Assembly: GCA_019634415.1 (NCBI GenBank)
Contig: JAHQVJ010000180.1
Location: 1 to 64,000, forward strand
Direction: 5' to 3'
Source: Myxococcales bacterium
GTDB lineage: Bacteria; Myxococcota_A; UBA796; GCA-2862545
Length of the DNA stretch: 64,000 nucleotides
Shown here: piece after piece, positions 26,122-35,056 of the stretch
How the letters are laid out: every line of letters starts with the position of its first letter
How positions within the stretch are numbered: position 1 is the first letter of the stretch
Notes under the pieces: generated by a model
Database searches by the model: none
The model's input: the letters and a program-made list of their open reading frames with translations, nothing else
What the model was told of the DNA's origin: nothing
Translations under genes and position numbers: made by a program

Positions 26122-27521
26122 CAGAGGGACTGCAGGGGGATGGCTCGCAGCAGCTGCCCCACCAGGAGGAGCTGGTCCGTGGGGCAGGTCAGCGTGACCG
26201 CACGCCGGTGGGTGCCGTCGGGGTCGAACTCGTGCAGGGTCCGACTGGACGTGCAGGCCGCCACCATGGAGCCGTCGGGCTGGAGGTAGCCCGAGCTCTG
26301 GAACGGGCAGCGCTCACCCAGGTCGAAGGCCTGCGCCACGTCTGCGGTGCGGGCCTCGGTGTCCAGGTCGATCACCAGCACCCGCGAGGTGGCGGTGGTG
26401 CGTCCGTTGTCGAACAGCGTGATCCGATCGGGCCCCTCCCAGCGGGCGTGATGCTGAAAGCCGAAGCTCGCGTCGAGGCCCGCGTTGCTGCCCAGCGCGA
26501 GATCGGTGTCGGTGGACACGCCGAAGTCGCTGCCCACGATCTGCCACAGCACCGCGCCGCGGTCTGGCGCATCGGGGTGGCCCTGGATGGCCATCACGGT
26601 GTCGAGGTGCTTGAAGCTGACGAGCCAGACGCCTCGCTCGTCGACGTCGACGGAGTTCGCGTGACCGAAGTCCACGCCCGCCACCAGAGGGTCTCCGATC
26701 CAGTAGGGCGAGCCCGGATCCGTCAGGCCCCGAGGGTCGAGGATCTGTCCCACGTCCCAGACCGGAGCGGCCACGTCGTCGGACAGCTCGAACAGCCCGT
26801 CGAGGATGTACTCCGAGCCATCGTCGTAGAGCTGGGGTCGGGCGTTGAGCACCAGGGTCTGCCCGTGCCGGGACACCAGGTCGTGGTGCACGGGCAGGGG
26901 AAGCTGTCCGGTGGATCGGAGCAGCCGTCGCACCACGGTTCCGTCCCAGGAGATCTCGGTGACCTCGCCACGATGGAGCATCGCGAGCACGCTCCCCTGG
27001 TCGGAGACCGTGAAGCCGTTCAAGGAGAACACCGACGCCAGACGGTGGTACCAGCGCAGCTGCCCGTCGCCGTCGGTGACCACCAGGTAGCCACCGCCTC
27101 CGCAGGCCCACGGCATCACCACCCGCTCGATGCCAGTGGGCCCGTCCACCACGGGGTCCAGGGTCAGCGCGAGGGACCGCGGGATCTCGCCCGTCCACGC
27201 CTCGCCGCTGGCCCCGTGTCCGTCTGCGGTAGCCACCTGCCACGACACGCGGGTCTCGGCGGGGAGATCCCACAGCGTGAAGACGTGGGAGGTGCTGGCC
27301 GGTCGAGACTGCTCGAGCCGCGCGCCCTCACCCTCCACGTCGAAGGAGACGGTGGCGGAGGCGGGCTCGGCGAGCGTGATCTCGCAGCGGACGCGCAGGG
27401 CGTTGTCGCTGGCCACCCGGCACTCGGCGGTGAAGTCGGGCGGATCGGGCTCCGAGCCCGTCGTGGACGTGTCGTCGCCGGCGGACCCTCCACACCCGAG
27501 CACGAGGAGCCAGGCGCTCAC
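26121..27521 (-). CDS. Arylsulfotransferase-like propeller lipoprotein
   Basis: 466 residues, signal peptide with lipobox VLGC. After a Thr/Ser/Asp-rich spacer comes an Ig-like strand region and then a beta-propeller of the ASST/arylsulfotransferase-like type: YLVVTDGDGQLRWYHRL, a VHHDLV segment, FGHANSVDVDERGVWLVSF, LWQIVGS and FGFQHHARW. The His-rich blades resemble the two homologues at 55.7-58.7 kb. True ASST enzymes transfer sulfate between phenols in the periplasm; whether the catalytic His is kept cannot be decided by eye. Start overlaps the stop of the small lipoprotein gene (ATGA). Confidence 0.75.
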   Translation of the reverse strand: MSAWLLVLGCGGSAGDDTSTTGSEPDPPDFTAECRVASDNALRVRCEITLAEPASATVSFDVEGEGARLEQSRPASTSHVFTLWDLPAETRVSWQVATADGHGASGEAWTGEIPRSLALTLDPVVDGPTGIERVVMPWACGGGGYLVVTDGDGQLRWYHRLASVFSLNGFTVSDQGSVLAMLHRGEVTEISWDGTVVRRLLRSTGQLPLPVHHDLVSRHGQTLVLNARPQLYDDGSEYILDGLFELSDDVAAPVWDVGQILDPRGLTDPGSPYWIGDPLVAGVDFGHANSVDVDERGVWLVSFKHLDTVMAIQGHPDAPDRGAVLWQIVGSDFGVSTDTDLALGSNAGLDASFGFQHHARWEGPDRITLFDNGRTTATSRVLVIDLDTEARTADVAQAFDLGERCPFQSSGYLQPDGSMVAACTSSRTLHEFDPDGTHRRAVTLTCPTDQLLLVGQLLRAIPLQSL

Positions 27522-27880
27522 TCGACCCCCAGCTGCAGCAGGAACACGCCCGGGTGTGGGGCCAGGTCCACCTCGAAGGCGCGTCGGTCCGCGGGGCCCA
27601 CGAGGATCTCGAAGCGGTGAGGCCCCACCGGCAGGATCACGTCGAGGGGAAGGGTGCCTCGGTGGGTGCCGTCGATGAACAGCGCTCGGCCCAGGTACTG
27701 CCGATGCATCACCTTGGTGAACACCACCGACGCTCGATTCTGAAGCTTGCTCGGCGGCCCCTGCTGCGCAGTCACCTGGGGGCCGCCGTGGAACAGCTCA
27801 CCGGGTTCGTCGGGCGCCTGTACGCTCGGGGGCGTGGTGCACGAGACCACCGCGACGAGAGCAGGCAACGTCGGAAGCAT
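27518..27880 (-). CDS. Small PEGA-like lipoprotein
   Basis: 120 residues, ATG at 27880. N-terminal signal with lipobox VVSC (Cys14). The C-terminal 60 residues look like one PEGA-type domain (LGRALFIDGTHRGTLPL, then PVGPHRFEI), a small beta module found in surface proteins. Translationally coupled to the arylsulfotransferase-like lipoprotein, so the two probably work together. Confidence 0.68.
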   Translation of the reverse strand: MLPTLPALVAVVSCTTPPSVQAPDEPGELFHGGPQVTAQQGPPSKLQNRASVVFTKVMHRQYLGRALFIDGTHRGTLPLDVILPVGPHRFEILVGPADRRAFEVDLAPHPGVFLLQLGVE

Positions 27881-27940
27881 GTCTTGGACTCTACCCCTCC
27901 GGTGCCCCTGAGGGTACCGTGCGTTCGCAAGGGAGGTGGC

Positions 27941-28615
27941 ATGCGATCGTGCCTGGGTGTGCTGGCGGTTGGATGTGTGGCCTGTGGCGGCGATGGCGAG
28001 CCCATGGAGCCCAGGAGCGACGTGCGCACCTTCTCCTCGGTCCAGCGCATCACGATCACCGGAAGCGAGGGCTCCATCACCCTGAACGGCACCGACACGG
28101 CGGGGACCACCACGGTCACGTTCACCCCCAGCGGTCCGGGTGACAACTTCCAGTTCGACGACAACTTCGGCGAGCTCGCCATCGGAGCGGTCTGCGCCGA
28201 CGGAAGCCTCGGCTGCGGCACCAACATCGACGTGGAGCTGCCCAACAGCGTGAACTTCGACCTCACCACGGAGTCGGGCACCATCAACATCAACGGGATG
28301 CGGGTCGACGGAACTGCCACCACCACGATCGGCGACATGAACGGCCGTGATCTGGGGCAGATCAACCTGACCACGGATGCGCTGTCGGGCAACGCGAACA
28401 TGCACTTCCGCTTGCGGCCCTTGAGCGTGGTGATGGACGGTGGGCAGAGCGGCAACTTGGGGGTGGAGCTGCCTGCGAGCGGCGGCGGCTACAACCTGAT
28501 CACGTCCACCGCCGGAGCGGTCACCACCACCGGCGGGCTCGACGGCGACGAGGAGACGGGGCCGCTCATCGAGCTGCGGTCCGCTCAGGGCGACATCACC
28601 GTCGTCGGGTGGTGA
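27941..28615 (+). CDS. DUF4097-like beta-helix lipoprotein
   Basis: 224 residues from the ATG at 27941 with GGGAGG just upstream. Signal peptide ending in a lipobox around AVGC/VAC. The body is a repetitive beta-rich sequence with many Thr, Gly, Asn and Asp (SEGSITLNGTDTAGTTTV, ESGTININGM, AQGDITVVGW), like DUF4097/auto-transporter adhesin-head proteins that fold as right-handed beta-helices. Function unknown. Its last 20 bases overlap the end of the convergent DUF2330 gene. Confidence 0.68.
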   Translation: MRSCLGVLAVGCVACGGDGEPMEPRSDVRTFSSVQRITITGSEGSITLNGTDTAGTTTVTFTPSGPGDNFQFDDNFGELAIGAVCADGSLGCGTNIDVELPNSVNFDLTTESGTININGMRVDGTATTTIGDMNGRDLGQINLTTDALSGNANMHFRLRPLSVVMDGGQSGNLGVELPASGGGYNLITSTAGAVTTTGGLDGDEETGPLIELRSAQGDITVVGW

Positions 28616-29708
28616 TCAAGCTGCCGATGGCCGCGAGCCCGAGCAGCCACGACAACATCGACGATCCGACGGAGCCCGCGGCGTAGCCGTACACGGGGTG
28701 CACGTTGTCCACGGCGGGTGCGTCGGCGTCGGGCTGGAACACCGGATCGGAGCGCATGGCCTCGGGCGAGGCGTAAGTGTGCATGCGCGTGAGGTAGGTG
28801 CCGTGACCCAGCGTGAGCAGGGTGTCGGCGTCGATGTGCTCGGTGAACACCTCGGCGGGCTGCGCATACTCGGTGATGAAGGCGCGCTGTTCCTCGCGCA
28901 TGCCGAGCAGGATCTGCTCGTCGTAGTTGGTCTCGCCGTCGGACAGCCACAGCAGGGTGCTGTGATCGAAGGGCAGCTCCGGCCAGTCCGCGGGCGGCAC
29001 GTAGCGCTGGTCCGACAACGTGTAGACCGTGATGGGCATGTCGGGTGCCGCAGCGATGGCCGTGAGCAGCAGCGGGATGGTGGGCTCCTCGGATCCGCAG
29101 CGCACCACCAGTGTGTCGATGGGACCAGCGGGTGTGTCCGGCTGAAGCTTCAGGCCGAGGAAGGCGAATCCCTGGTCGATGTAGGCGTCCATGGGCTCCC
29201 AGGCCGACGCGGGGATGGCGTAGCCGTTGAGCTGCAGCCAGTTGGCCAGGTTCGTTCCCTCCTCGGCGGTGATGACCTCCACCGCGTAGGGACCCGCCAC
29301 GGCTGCCCCCACCACCTCCACGCCGGAGGTGTCGGGCATGGTGACGCCGCCCCCGAGGAAGCCCGGTCCTCCGCAGCCGCAGCCTGCGCTCCCGGCGGCG
29401 ATTTGCGCTTCCGCTGCGGGGGCGGGCCGCACGAAGCGAGGAGCCGTGGCCTCCTCCAGCGCGTCGAACAGGCCCGCAGGCGCCACGTCCACCTCGGTCT
29501 CGGGGTCGATGACGCGCGGGATGGGAACCACCCAGGCGAAGTCGGCGGGCTGCCCTTGGTACTGGATCTCGATGAAGCTGGTCCACTCTCCGGGGCCGTC
29601 CTCGCGGAACAGGATGCGCTCGCCGGTCTGCTCCACGGGCTGGGCCCCGTTGCAGAAGAAGCCGCCACACGCAGCGGCCGGATCGATGAGCAGTGTCGCG
29701 AGCACCAT
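28596..29708 (-). CDS. DUF2330 protein with C-terminal membrane anchor
   Basis: 370 residues. The ATG at 29708 is preferred because GGAGG lies six bases before it; a GTG at 29720 is also in frame. Short signal peptide ending near AAACGGFFC, the typical start of mature DUF2330 proteins, which keep CGGFFC and the GERILF segment. A Cys-rich CGCGGPGF motif occurs mid-chain. The C-terminus is a hydrophobic helix followed by TTRRR, a MYXO-CTERM-like anchoring tail, but without the usual Cys. Common in Myxococcota; function unknown. Confidence 0.82.
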   Translation of the reverse strand: MVLATLLIDPAAACGGFFCNGAQPVEQTGERILFREDGPGEWTSFIEIQYQGQPADFAWVVPIPRVIDPETEVDVAPAGLFDALEEATAPRFVRPAPAAEAQIAAGSAGCGCGGPGFLGGGVTMPDTSGVEVVGAAVAGPYAVEVITAEEGTNLANWLQLNGYAIPASAWEPMDAYIDQGFAFLGLKLQPDTPAGPIDTLVVRCGSEEPTIPLLLTAIAAAPDMPITVYTLSDQRYVPPADWPELPFDHSTLLWLSDGETNYDEQILLGMREEQRAFITEYAQPAEVFTEHIDADTLLTLGHGTYLTRMHTYASPEAMRSDPVFQPDADAPAVDNVHPVYGYAAGSVGSSMLSWLLGLAAIGSLITTRRR

Positions 29709-29827
29709 GAGCACCTCCACCCCGAGGATAGTGCGGAGCGCTCGGCGATTGATGGCGTTGAAGGGGATATCGTACGCGTGGGGAGTACGTGTTGGCGGTG
29801 GTGGCCTGCGGGGGGTAGCGTAGAGCC

Positions 29828-31201
29828 ATGCGAACGCCCCTGCACGGATGGGGTCGCTACCCGGTGGTGGAAGCCCAGGTGGCGGCGGACGAGGACCTCG
29901 AGTCGGCCACCCGGGAGGCGGTGCTGTCGCGGGGAATGGGGCGCGCCTATGGCGACTCCGCTCTTCCCCCCGCGGGCAGTGCTGGGTCGGTGGCCATCAC
30001 CACCCGGGCCGACCGGGTGCTCTCGTTCGACGCCGAGACCGGTGTGCTGCGCGCCGAGGCGGGGCTGACGCTCACGGAGCTGGCGCAGCTCTATCTACCC
30101 AGGGGATGGTTCACGCCGGTGAGTCCCGGCACGCGGTACGTGACCCTGGGCGGCATGGTGGCGGCCGACATCCACGGCAAGAACCACCACGTCCACGGGA
30201 CCTTCGGCAACTTCGTGCGCAGCCTGCGCATGCGCGTGCCCGATGGTCGCATCCTGGAGGTGAGCCGCGGGTCGGAGCCCGAGCTGTTCGCGGCGACCCT
30301 GGGGGGGATGGGGCTCACGGGCCACATCCTGGAGGTGGAGGTCCAGCTCGCCTCCGTGGCCTCGCCCTACATTCGGGAGCACAGCCAGCGCCTAGACACC
30401 TTCGACGCCGTGTTCGACGCGCTCGAGGAGGCGAGCGCGTCGTCGTCCATGACGGTGGCCTGGGTGGACACCAGTCAGACGGGCCGTCATGCAGGACGGG
30501 GCATCGTCAGCCAAGGGGAGTGGGCCGAGCCCGACGAGGTGCCGACGCCGGCCCCGTCGGCCATCGAAGGGGTGCCGATTCCCTTCCTCCTGCCCTCGGG
30601 GCTCGTGAACGCGGCGAGCTTGAAGGTGCTGAACACCCTGTGGTTCTACCGGCATCCGGCACGGCCTCGTACCCACGTGGTGCATCCCTCGGCCTTCTTC
30701 TGGCCGCTCGATCTCGCGCGGGAGTGGAACCGCGGCTACGGCCGGCGGGGCTTCACCCAGTACCAGTGTGTGATGCCGCGAGACAAGGAGGTGTACCGCC
30801 GCTTCCTGCAGCTGTTCCGCGAGCGTGGCGGCCGCTCCTTCGTGACGGTGCTCAAGGACTGTGGGCCCGAGGGGGAGGGGATGCTGTCGTTCCCGCAGGC
30901 GGGCACCACGATGGCCCTCGACATCCCCATCTCCTCTGTGGCGCGCACGGCACGGCTGGTGGCCGAGCTCAACGCCTACGTGCTCGACCACGGTGGTCGC
31001 GTCTACCTGGCCAAGGACGCCTTCACCACGGCCGAGGAGTTCCGGCGCATGTATCCACGCCACGCCGAGTTCGAGGCCCTCAGGGACGCATGGGATCCGC
31101 AGCGCCGGCTGGTGTCGGCGCAGAGCGTTCGGCTGATGGGGGATCCCACAGGGTCCGAATCGACACCCCCAGCCACCACAGCGCCACCGCCCCGACCGTG
31201 A
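29828..31201 (+). CDS. FAD-linked oxidase, DprE1-like
   Basis: 457 residues. FAD-binding type 4 fold: SRGMGRAYGDSAL at about 36, the FTPVSPGTRYVTLGGMVAAD segment (about 97-116) and GKNHHVHGTFGNFV, all typical of decaprenylphosphoryl-ribose oxidase (DprE1) and relatives. The C-terminal domain ends WDPQRRLVSAQSVRL as in the family, followed by a Pro/Thr-rich tail. DprE1 oxidises a polyprenyl-phosphate pentose at C2; outside actinobacteria the substrate is less clear. No DprE2-like reductase is adjacent. Its 3' end overlaps the convergent flippase-like gene by 122 bases. Confidence 0.82.
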   Translation: MRTPLHGWGRYPVVEAQVAADEDLESATREAVLSRGMGRAYGDSALPPAGSAGSVAITTRADRVLSFDAETGVLRAEAGLTLTELAQLYLPRGWFTPVSPGTRYVTLGGMVAADIHGKNHHVHGTFGNFVRSLRMRVPDGRILEVSRGSEPELFAATLGGMGLTGHILEVEVQLASVASPYIREHSQRLDTFDAVFDALEEASASSSMTVAWVDTSQTGRHAGRGIVSQGEWAEPDEVPTPAPSAIEGVPIPFLLPSGLVNAASLKVLNTLWFYRHPARPRTHVVHPSAFFWPLDLAREWNRGYGRRGFTQYQCVMPRDKEVYRRFLQLFRERGGRSFVTVLKDCGPEGEGMLSFPQAGTTMALDIPISSVARTARLVAELNAYVLDHGGRVYLAKDAFTTAEEFRRMYPRHAEFEALRDAWDPQRRLVSAQSVRLMGDPTGSESTPPATTAPPPRP

Positions 31202-32105
31202 CGGTGAAGGCCAGGTAGGCCACGTGCAGCGTGAGGGCCATCGCAGCAGCGGTGGCTGCCGATGCGCCCTGGCCCACCAGCGCCACCACGGCCGAGGCCT
31301 CGAAGGAGCCGAAGAAGCCCGGCGTGGGTGCTGCCGTGACCCCGGTGATGATGGCGGTCCAGGTGAGGGTGGAGGCGGTGAGCGTGGTGGGCAGGCCCTC
31401 GAAGGCGCGCAGCGTCGCCCACACGTAGCCGACGGCGGTTCCCCACGAGGCCAGCGTCCACATCATCGCCCAGGCGGTGCGCATGGGGGCCGCTCCCAGC
31501 TCCCGGATGGCCGCGGCCAAGCTCGCCAGTGCACCTCCCGCCATCGGTAGGGCCTGCAGCCGGTCCGGACCTGCTGCCGCCAGCCCCAGCAGGCCCAGCA
31601 GCGCTGCACCGGCCGTGACGCCGGCGAGGCGCTGCCCCGTCGCCACCAGATCCACGCCCTCCACCACCAGCTCCACGGCCAGCGGCGCCGCGAAGGCCAC
31701 CCAGGCGAGCAGCGCGAGCAGCACCGCCAGATCCAGGATCCGCTCCACCACCGACGCGGCCACCGACTGGGCCAGGGGCACGCCGTAGCCCACCAGCAGC
31801 GCGGGCCGCACGGCCTCGCCGAGGCGCAGCGGCACCACCGTCATGGCCATGAAGCCCACCAGCGACGTCCACACCACCGCCGGCAGCGGGGCTTCGGGTC
31901 CCAGCAGCGCTGCGAACCGCAGCGTGCGAGTGGCGTGGTTCACCGCGAAGACGCCGAGGAGGAGCAGCAGCGACGCTGGGTGTGCGCGGGCGAAGGCCTG
32001 CGAGATCTGATCGGGGCCCAGCGCCCACACCGTCCACGTGGCGAGACCCCCCATCACCGCCGTGGTGATCACCAAGGCGGCGACGCGGAGCCAGCGGCGC
32101 TGCAT
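31080..32105 (-). CDS. Flippase-like integral membrane protein (LPG synthase TM/UPF0104 family)
   Basis: 341 residues from an ATG at 32105 that overlaps the protease stop by one base (TGATG). About eight hydrophobic helices. Typical family segments: RTLRFAALLG, FMAMTVVPLRLGEAVRPALL and ITGVTAAPTPGFFGSFEA. Relatives include the membrane half of MprF and glycan-linked flippases. The tail (about 40 residues) overlaps the end of the DprE1-like gene on the other strand. Probably co-transcribed with prc. Confidence 0.8.
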   Translation of the reverse strand: MQRRWLRVAALVITTAVMGGLATWTVWALGPDQISQAFARAHPASLLLLLGVFAVNHATRTLRFAALLGPEAPLPAVVWTSLVGFMAMTVVPLRLGEAVRPALLVGYGVPLAQSVAASVVERILDLAVLLALLAWVAFAAPLAVELVVEGVDLVATGQRLAGVTAGAALLGLLGLAAAGPDRLQALPMAGGALASLAAAIRELGAAPMRTAWAMMWTLASWGTAVGYVWATLRAFEGLPTTLTASTLTWTAIITGVTAAPTPGFFGSFEASAVVALVGQGASAATAAAMALTLHVAYLAFTVTVGAVALWWLGVSIRTLWDPPSAERSAPTPAGAADPMRP

Positions 32106-34174
32106 CACCGTGGGGCGGAGCCCAGCTCCACGAGGTCGTCGAGCACGGCCAGCGCCTCGTCGAGCACGAAGTCGTTCTCGTCCTTGTCGCCCTCGTCCTC
32201 GCCATGGCTGGTATCGTCCAGACCGGCGCGGGCCTCACGGGCCTCGTGCTCCGTCTTGCGCGTCGACAACACCAGGCTCACCTCTTGCTGGTCCTCCAGG
32301 GCCTCGCGCTCCTCCAGCACCTTCTGCAGCGTGCCGAAGTCCTCGGAGCTCTCGAGGCGGGTCGCCGAGCGCTTGGACAGCTCGGGGAGCACACCCGACA
32401 GATCGGAGACCCGCACGTGAGGGGCCGGCGGGATGCGGTCCCAGGCAAGCGCGTGGTCCAGGTCGGACTCGTAGATGTCGAGGCCCTGGAAGCGGCTGGG
32501 AAGCACGATGTCGGACTCCACGCCCTTGGCCTGGGTGGAGCCACCGCTCACCCGGTAGAACTTCTGGATGGTGAGCTTGAGCGCCCCGCCCACGTCCTCG
32601 CGGTGACGGCCGGGGATGCGCTGGGTCAGGGGCTCCACCACCTGCACCGTGCCCTTGCCGTGGGTGCGCTCGCTGCCCACCACCACGGCGCGTCCGTAGT
32701 CCTGCAGCGCGCCTGCGAGGATCTCCGAGGCGGAGGCCGAGAAGGGATCCGTGAGGATCACCATGGGCTTGAGCCAGTACGCCTGCGGGTCACGGTCGTG
32801 GATGGCCTCGATGCGGCCCGTGCGCGACCGCACCTGCACGATGGGGCCCGCCGTGAGGAACAGCCCCGTCACGTCGATGGCCTCCACGAGGGAGCCGCCA
32901 CCGTTGCCGCGAAGGTCCAGCACCAGGCCATCGGCGCCCTCTTCCTGAAGCGCCTTCAGAGCCCGCTTCACGTCGCTGGTGGCTCGGCGGCCTCCGTGGC
33001 GCAGTCCGTTGGGGTCGACGTAGAAGCGCGGCAGATCGATGACCCCCAGCTTCTTGCCGTCCACCTCGTGGATTTTGTGCTGGGCCGCACTCTTCTCGAT
33101 GGTCACCACCTCGCGGATCATATCGATGATCTCGCGCTCTCCGTCGGCATGGAGCACGTGCAGGCGCACCTCCGTGCCCACCTCGCCGCGGATGTAGCGG
33201 ACCACCTTGTCGATGCGTAGCCCCACCACGTCGACGGGGTCTTCGTCGCCCTGGGCCACCGCGAGGATCTTGTCGCCGGCGAACAGCCGCTCACTGTGAA
33301 AGGCGGGACCTCCGGCGATCACCTCCATCACCTCGGTGTGGTCCCCCTTGGTCTGCAGCTGGGCACCGATCCCGCTCACCGAGTTGGTGATGTCGATGTC
33401 GAAGTCCTCGTTGCGCGCTGGCGGCAGCCACCCGGAGTGCGGGTCGTAGGCGTTGGCCAGCGAGCCGAGCCACGTCTCCATGACGTCGGTGCTCTCGGTG
33501 TCCTCGAGGTTCTTGAGGTAGCGGTCGTAGCGCTTGGTCAGCCGCTCCCGGATCTCGGCGTCGCTCTCCCCCTCGATCAACCCCACGATGAGGGTGTCCT
33601 CGATGCGCTGGCGCCACAGCTCCGTGGCTTGCTCCGCCGAGGCCGGCCACTGAAGCTTCGAGTCGTGGCGGTCGGGCACGTAGGCCTCGTCGTTGGTCAG
33701 ATCGATGTCCGACGCCAGGATCGCCTTGGCCGACGCCATGCGCTCGCGCAGGCGGGTACGGTAGGTCTCGTAGATGTCGATGGCGGCCGTGACGTCGGCG
33801 GGGCGGCTCTGCACCGCATCGTCCATGGTGTCGCGGTACTGCTGCCGGAAGCGATCGATGTCGGACTGCAGGAAGATCTGCCGCTGGTAGTCGAGGCGGT
33901 CGACGTAGCGGTCGAACCAGCGCTGGCTCACCTCGTCGTCGAGGGGGCGCTCCTCGTAGTGGCCGTACTGCAGCCGCTCGGCGATCACTCGGGCGACGTC
34001 GCGCTCGTACTTCGGGGGGGCGAGCGGGCTGGCCGTCACGCTCTGCTCGGTGGGGCTCGCCGCCGAGGCCACGGTCTGCCCCGAGGGAGGCGCTGCCACG
34101 GCGACGGCCACGGCTGCCAGGGCGGCGCCCGCCAGTGGAAGGCCGAGGGTCCAACGAAGGGTGGTCGACGTCAT
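32105..34174 (-). CDS. prc: Carboxy-terminal processing protease Prc (tail-specific protease)
   Basis: 689 residues, close to E. coli Prc (682). Signal peptide-like hydrophobic N-terminus (1-28). N-terminal helical domain (about 55-240) with LVGLIEGES and DPHSGWLPP; a PDZ domain about 250-335 (VSGIGAQLQTKGDHTEVM); the S41 protease core about 350-560 with VLDLRGNGGGSL, the nucleophile region DPFSASASEILAG and the lysine in GKGTVQV. C-terminal helical region rich in Glu. Degrades or trims periplasmic proteins at exposed C-termini and often regulates peptidoglycan hydrolases. Lies between M50-protease and flippase-like genes. Confidence 0.93.
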   Translation of the reverse strand: MTSTTLRWTLGLPLAGAALAAVAVAVAAPPSGQTVASAASPTEQSVTASPLAPPKYERDVARVIAERLQYGHYEERPLDDEVSQRWFDRYVDRLDYQRQIFLQSDIDRFRQQYRDTMDDAVQSRPADVTAAIDIYETYRTRLRERMASAKAILASDIDLTNDEAYVPDRHDSKLQWPASAEQATELWRQRIEDTLIVGLIEGESDAEIRERLTKRYDRYLKNLEDTESTDVMETWLGSLANAYDPHSGWLPPARNEDFDIDITNSVSGIGAQLQTKGDHTEVMEVIAGGPAFHSERLFAGDKILAVAQGDEDPVDVVGLRIDKVVRYIRGEVGTEVRLHVLHADGEREIIDMIREVVTIEKSAAQHKIHEVDGKKLGVIDLPRFYVDPNGLRHGGRRATSDVKRALKALQEEGADGLVLDLRGNGGGSLVEAIDVTGLFLTAGPIVQVRSRTGRIEAIHDRDPQAYWLKPMVILTDPFSASASEILAGALQDYGRAVVVGSERTHGKGTVQVVEPLTQRIPGRHREDVGGALKLTIQKFYRVSGGSTQAKGVESDIVLPSRFQGLDIYESDLDHALAWDRIPPAPHVRVSDLSGVLPELSKRSATRLESSEDFGTLQKVLEEREALEDQQEVSLVLSTRKTEHEAREARAGLDDTSHGEDEGDKDENDFVLDEALAVLDDLVELGSAPR

Positions 34175-34278
34175 CTGGTGTGTGCCCTCGCGTTCGTTCG
34201 TCTTGGTGTATCCACCGTACAGCTACCCGTGAGGCGGAGATGGTCTTCCGCCTCGACGGACCTGGGACGGCGCGTGCC

Positions 34279-34992
34279 TCACTCGGCGCTGATGGCCGCG
34301 GCTGCCTCGTCGCGCTGCGTCCATGGCGCCGGACGGCCCGTGCTGCGCTCCCAGTGCAGCGCCACGAGGCGCTCGTACTCGGCGTTCAGCGCCACGTGGA
34401 GGAACCCGCCCACCACCAGCCAGTTCCAGGACATGGTGGCCACGCCGAGGGCCAGGAAGGCCCAGGCGAAGCCTCGCCCGATGCGCACCGCCAGGCGAGA
34501 GGCGGGCAGCCAGCCCATGCGGCGGGCGAGCAGCGACCGCAGCACCCGGCCTCCGTCCATCGGAAAGGCGGGGATCAGGTTGAAGGCGCCCATGAGCAGG
34601 TTCATGAGTACGAAGGCCCAGAACACGGGGTGGCCCGAGGCCAGCCACAGCCAGCCCCCGATGGCGGCCAGGGCGAAGTTCACCGCCGGTCCCGCCAGGG
34701 CGATCACGGTCTCCTGGTCGGGATCCTCGGGGATGTTCTCGATCGCGGCCACCCCACCGAAGGGGTACAGCGTGATGTGGTGCGTGGCGATGCCGTAGCG
34801 ACGTGCGGCCAGGGCGTGACCGTACTCGTGCAGCACCACGGAGATCACCAAGCTGCTGGCGGCGATCAGGCCACCGATCACGCCGGGGACCACACCCACC
34901 TGGAGGACGGCGAAGCCGACGATGCCGAGCACCAGGAAGGCGAAGGACCAGTGCAGTCGAAGGGGGATGCCGAAGGGACGCGCGATCTGCAA
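34279..34992 (-). CDS. Site-2 protease family (M50) membrane metalloprotease
   Basis: 237 residues if started at the TTG at 34992 (MQIARPFGIPLRLHW), which has GGGAG seven bases upstream and fits the usual family start; an ATG at 35067 would add 25 residues and overlap the sigma gene. Five or six hydrophobic helices. HEYGHALAARR holds the zinc site and FNLIPAFPMDGGR the third ligand. No PDZ or CBS domain. Such proteases cut membrane anchors, often of anti-sigma factors. Placed 64 bases after the ECF41 gene, although ECF41 factors do not usually need a separate anti-sigma. Confidence 0.86.
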   Translation of the reverse strand: MQIARPFGIPLRLHWSFAFLVLGIVGFAVLQVGVVPGVIGGLIAASSLVISVVLHEYGHALAARRYGIATHHITLYPFGGVAAIENIPEDPDQETVIALAGPAVNFALAAIGGWLWLASGHPVFWAFVLMNLLMGAFNLIPAFPMDGGRVLRSLLARRMGWLPASRLAVRIGRGFAWAFLALGVATMSWNWLVVGGFLHVALNAEYERLVALHWERSTGRPAPWTQRDEAAAAISAE

Positions 34993-35056
34993 AACGGAAC
35001 TCCCGGATCCAAAGCGTCCCACGAAACGTGCGCACCCGCACCAAACCAGCTGGTCA

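Noticed and set aside
25972..26289. 105-codon ORF between the twin palindromes
   Set aside because: No ribosome site, no similarity, and it runs antisense into the arylsulfotransferase-like gene.
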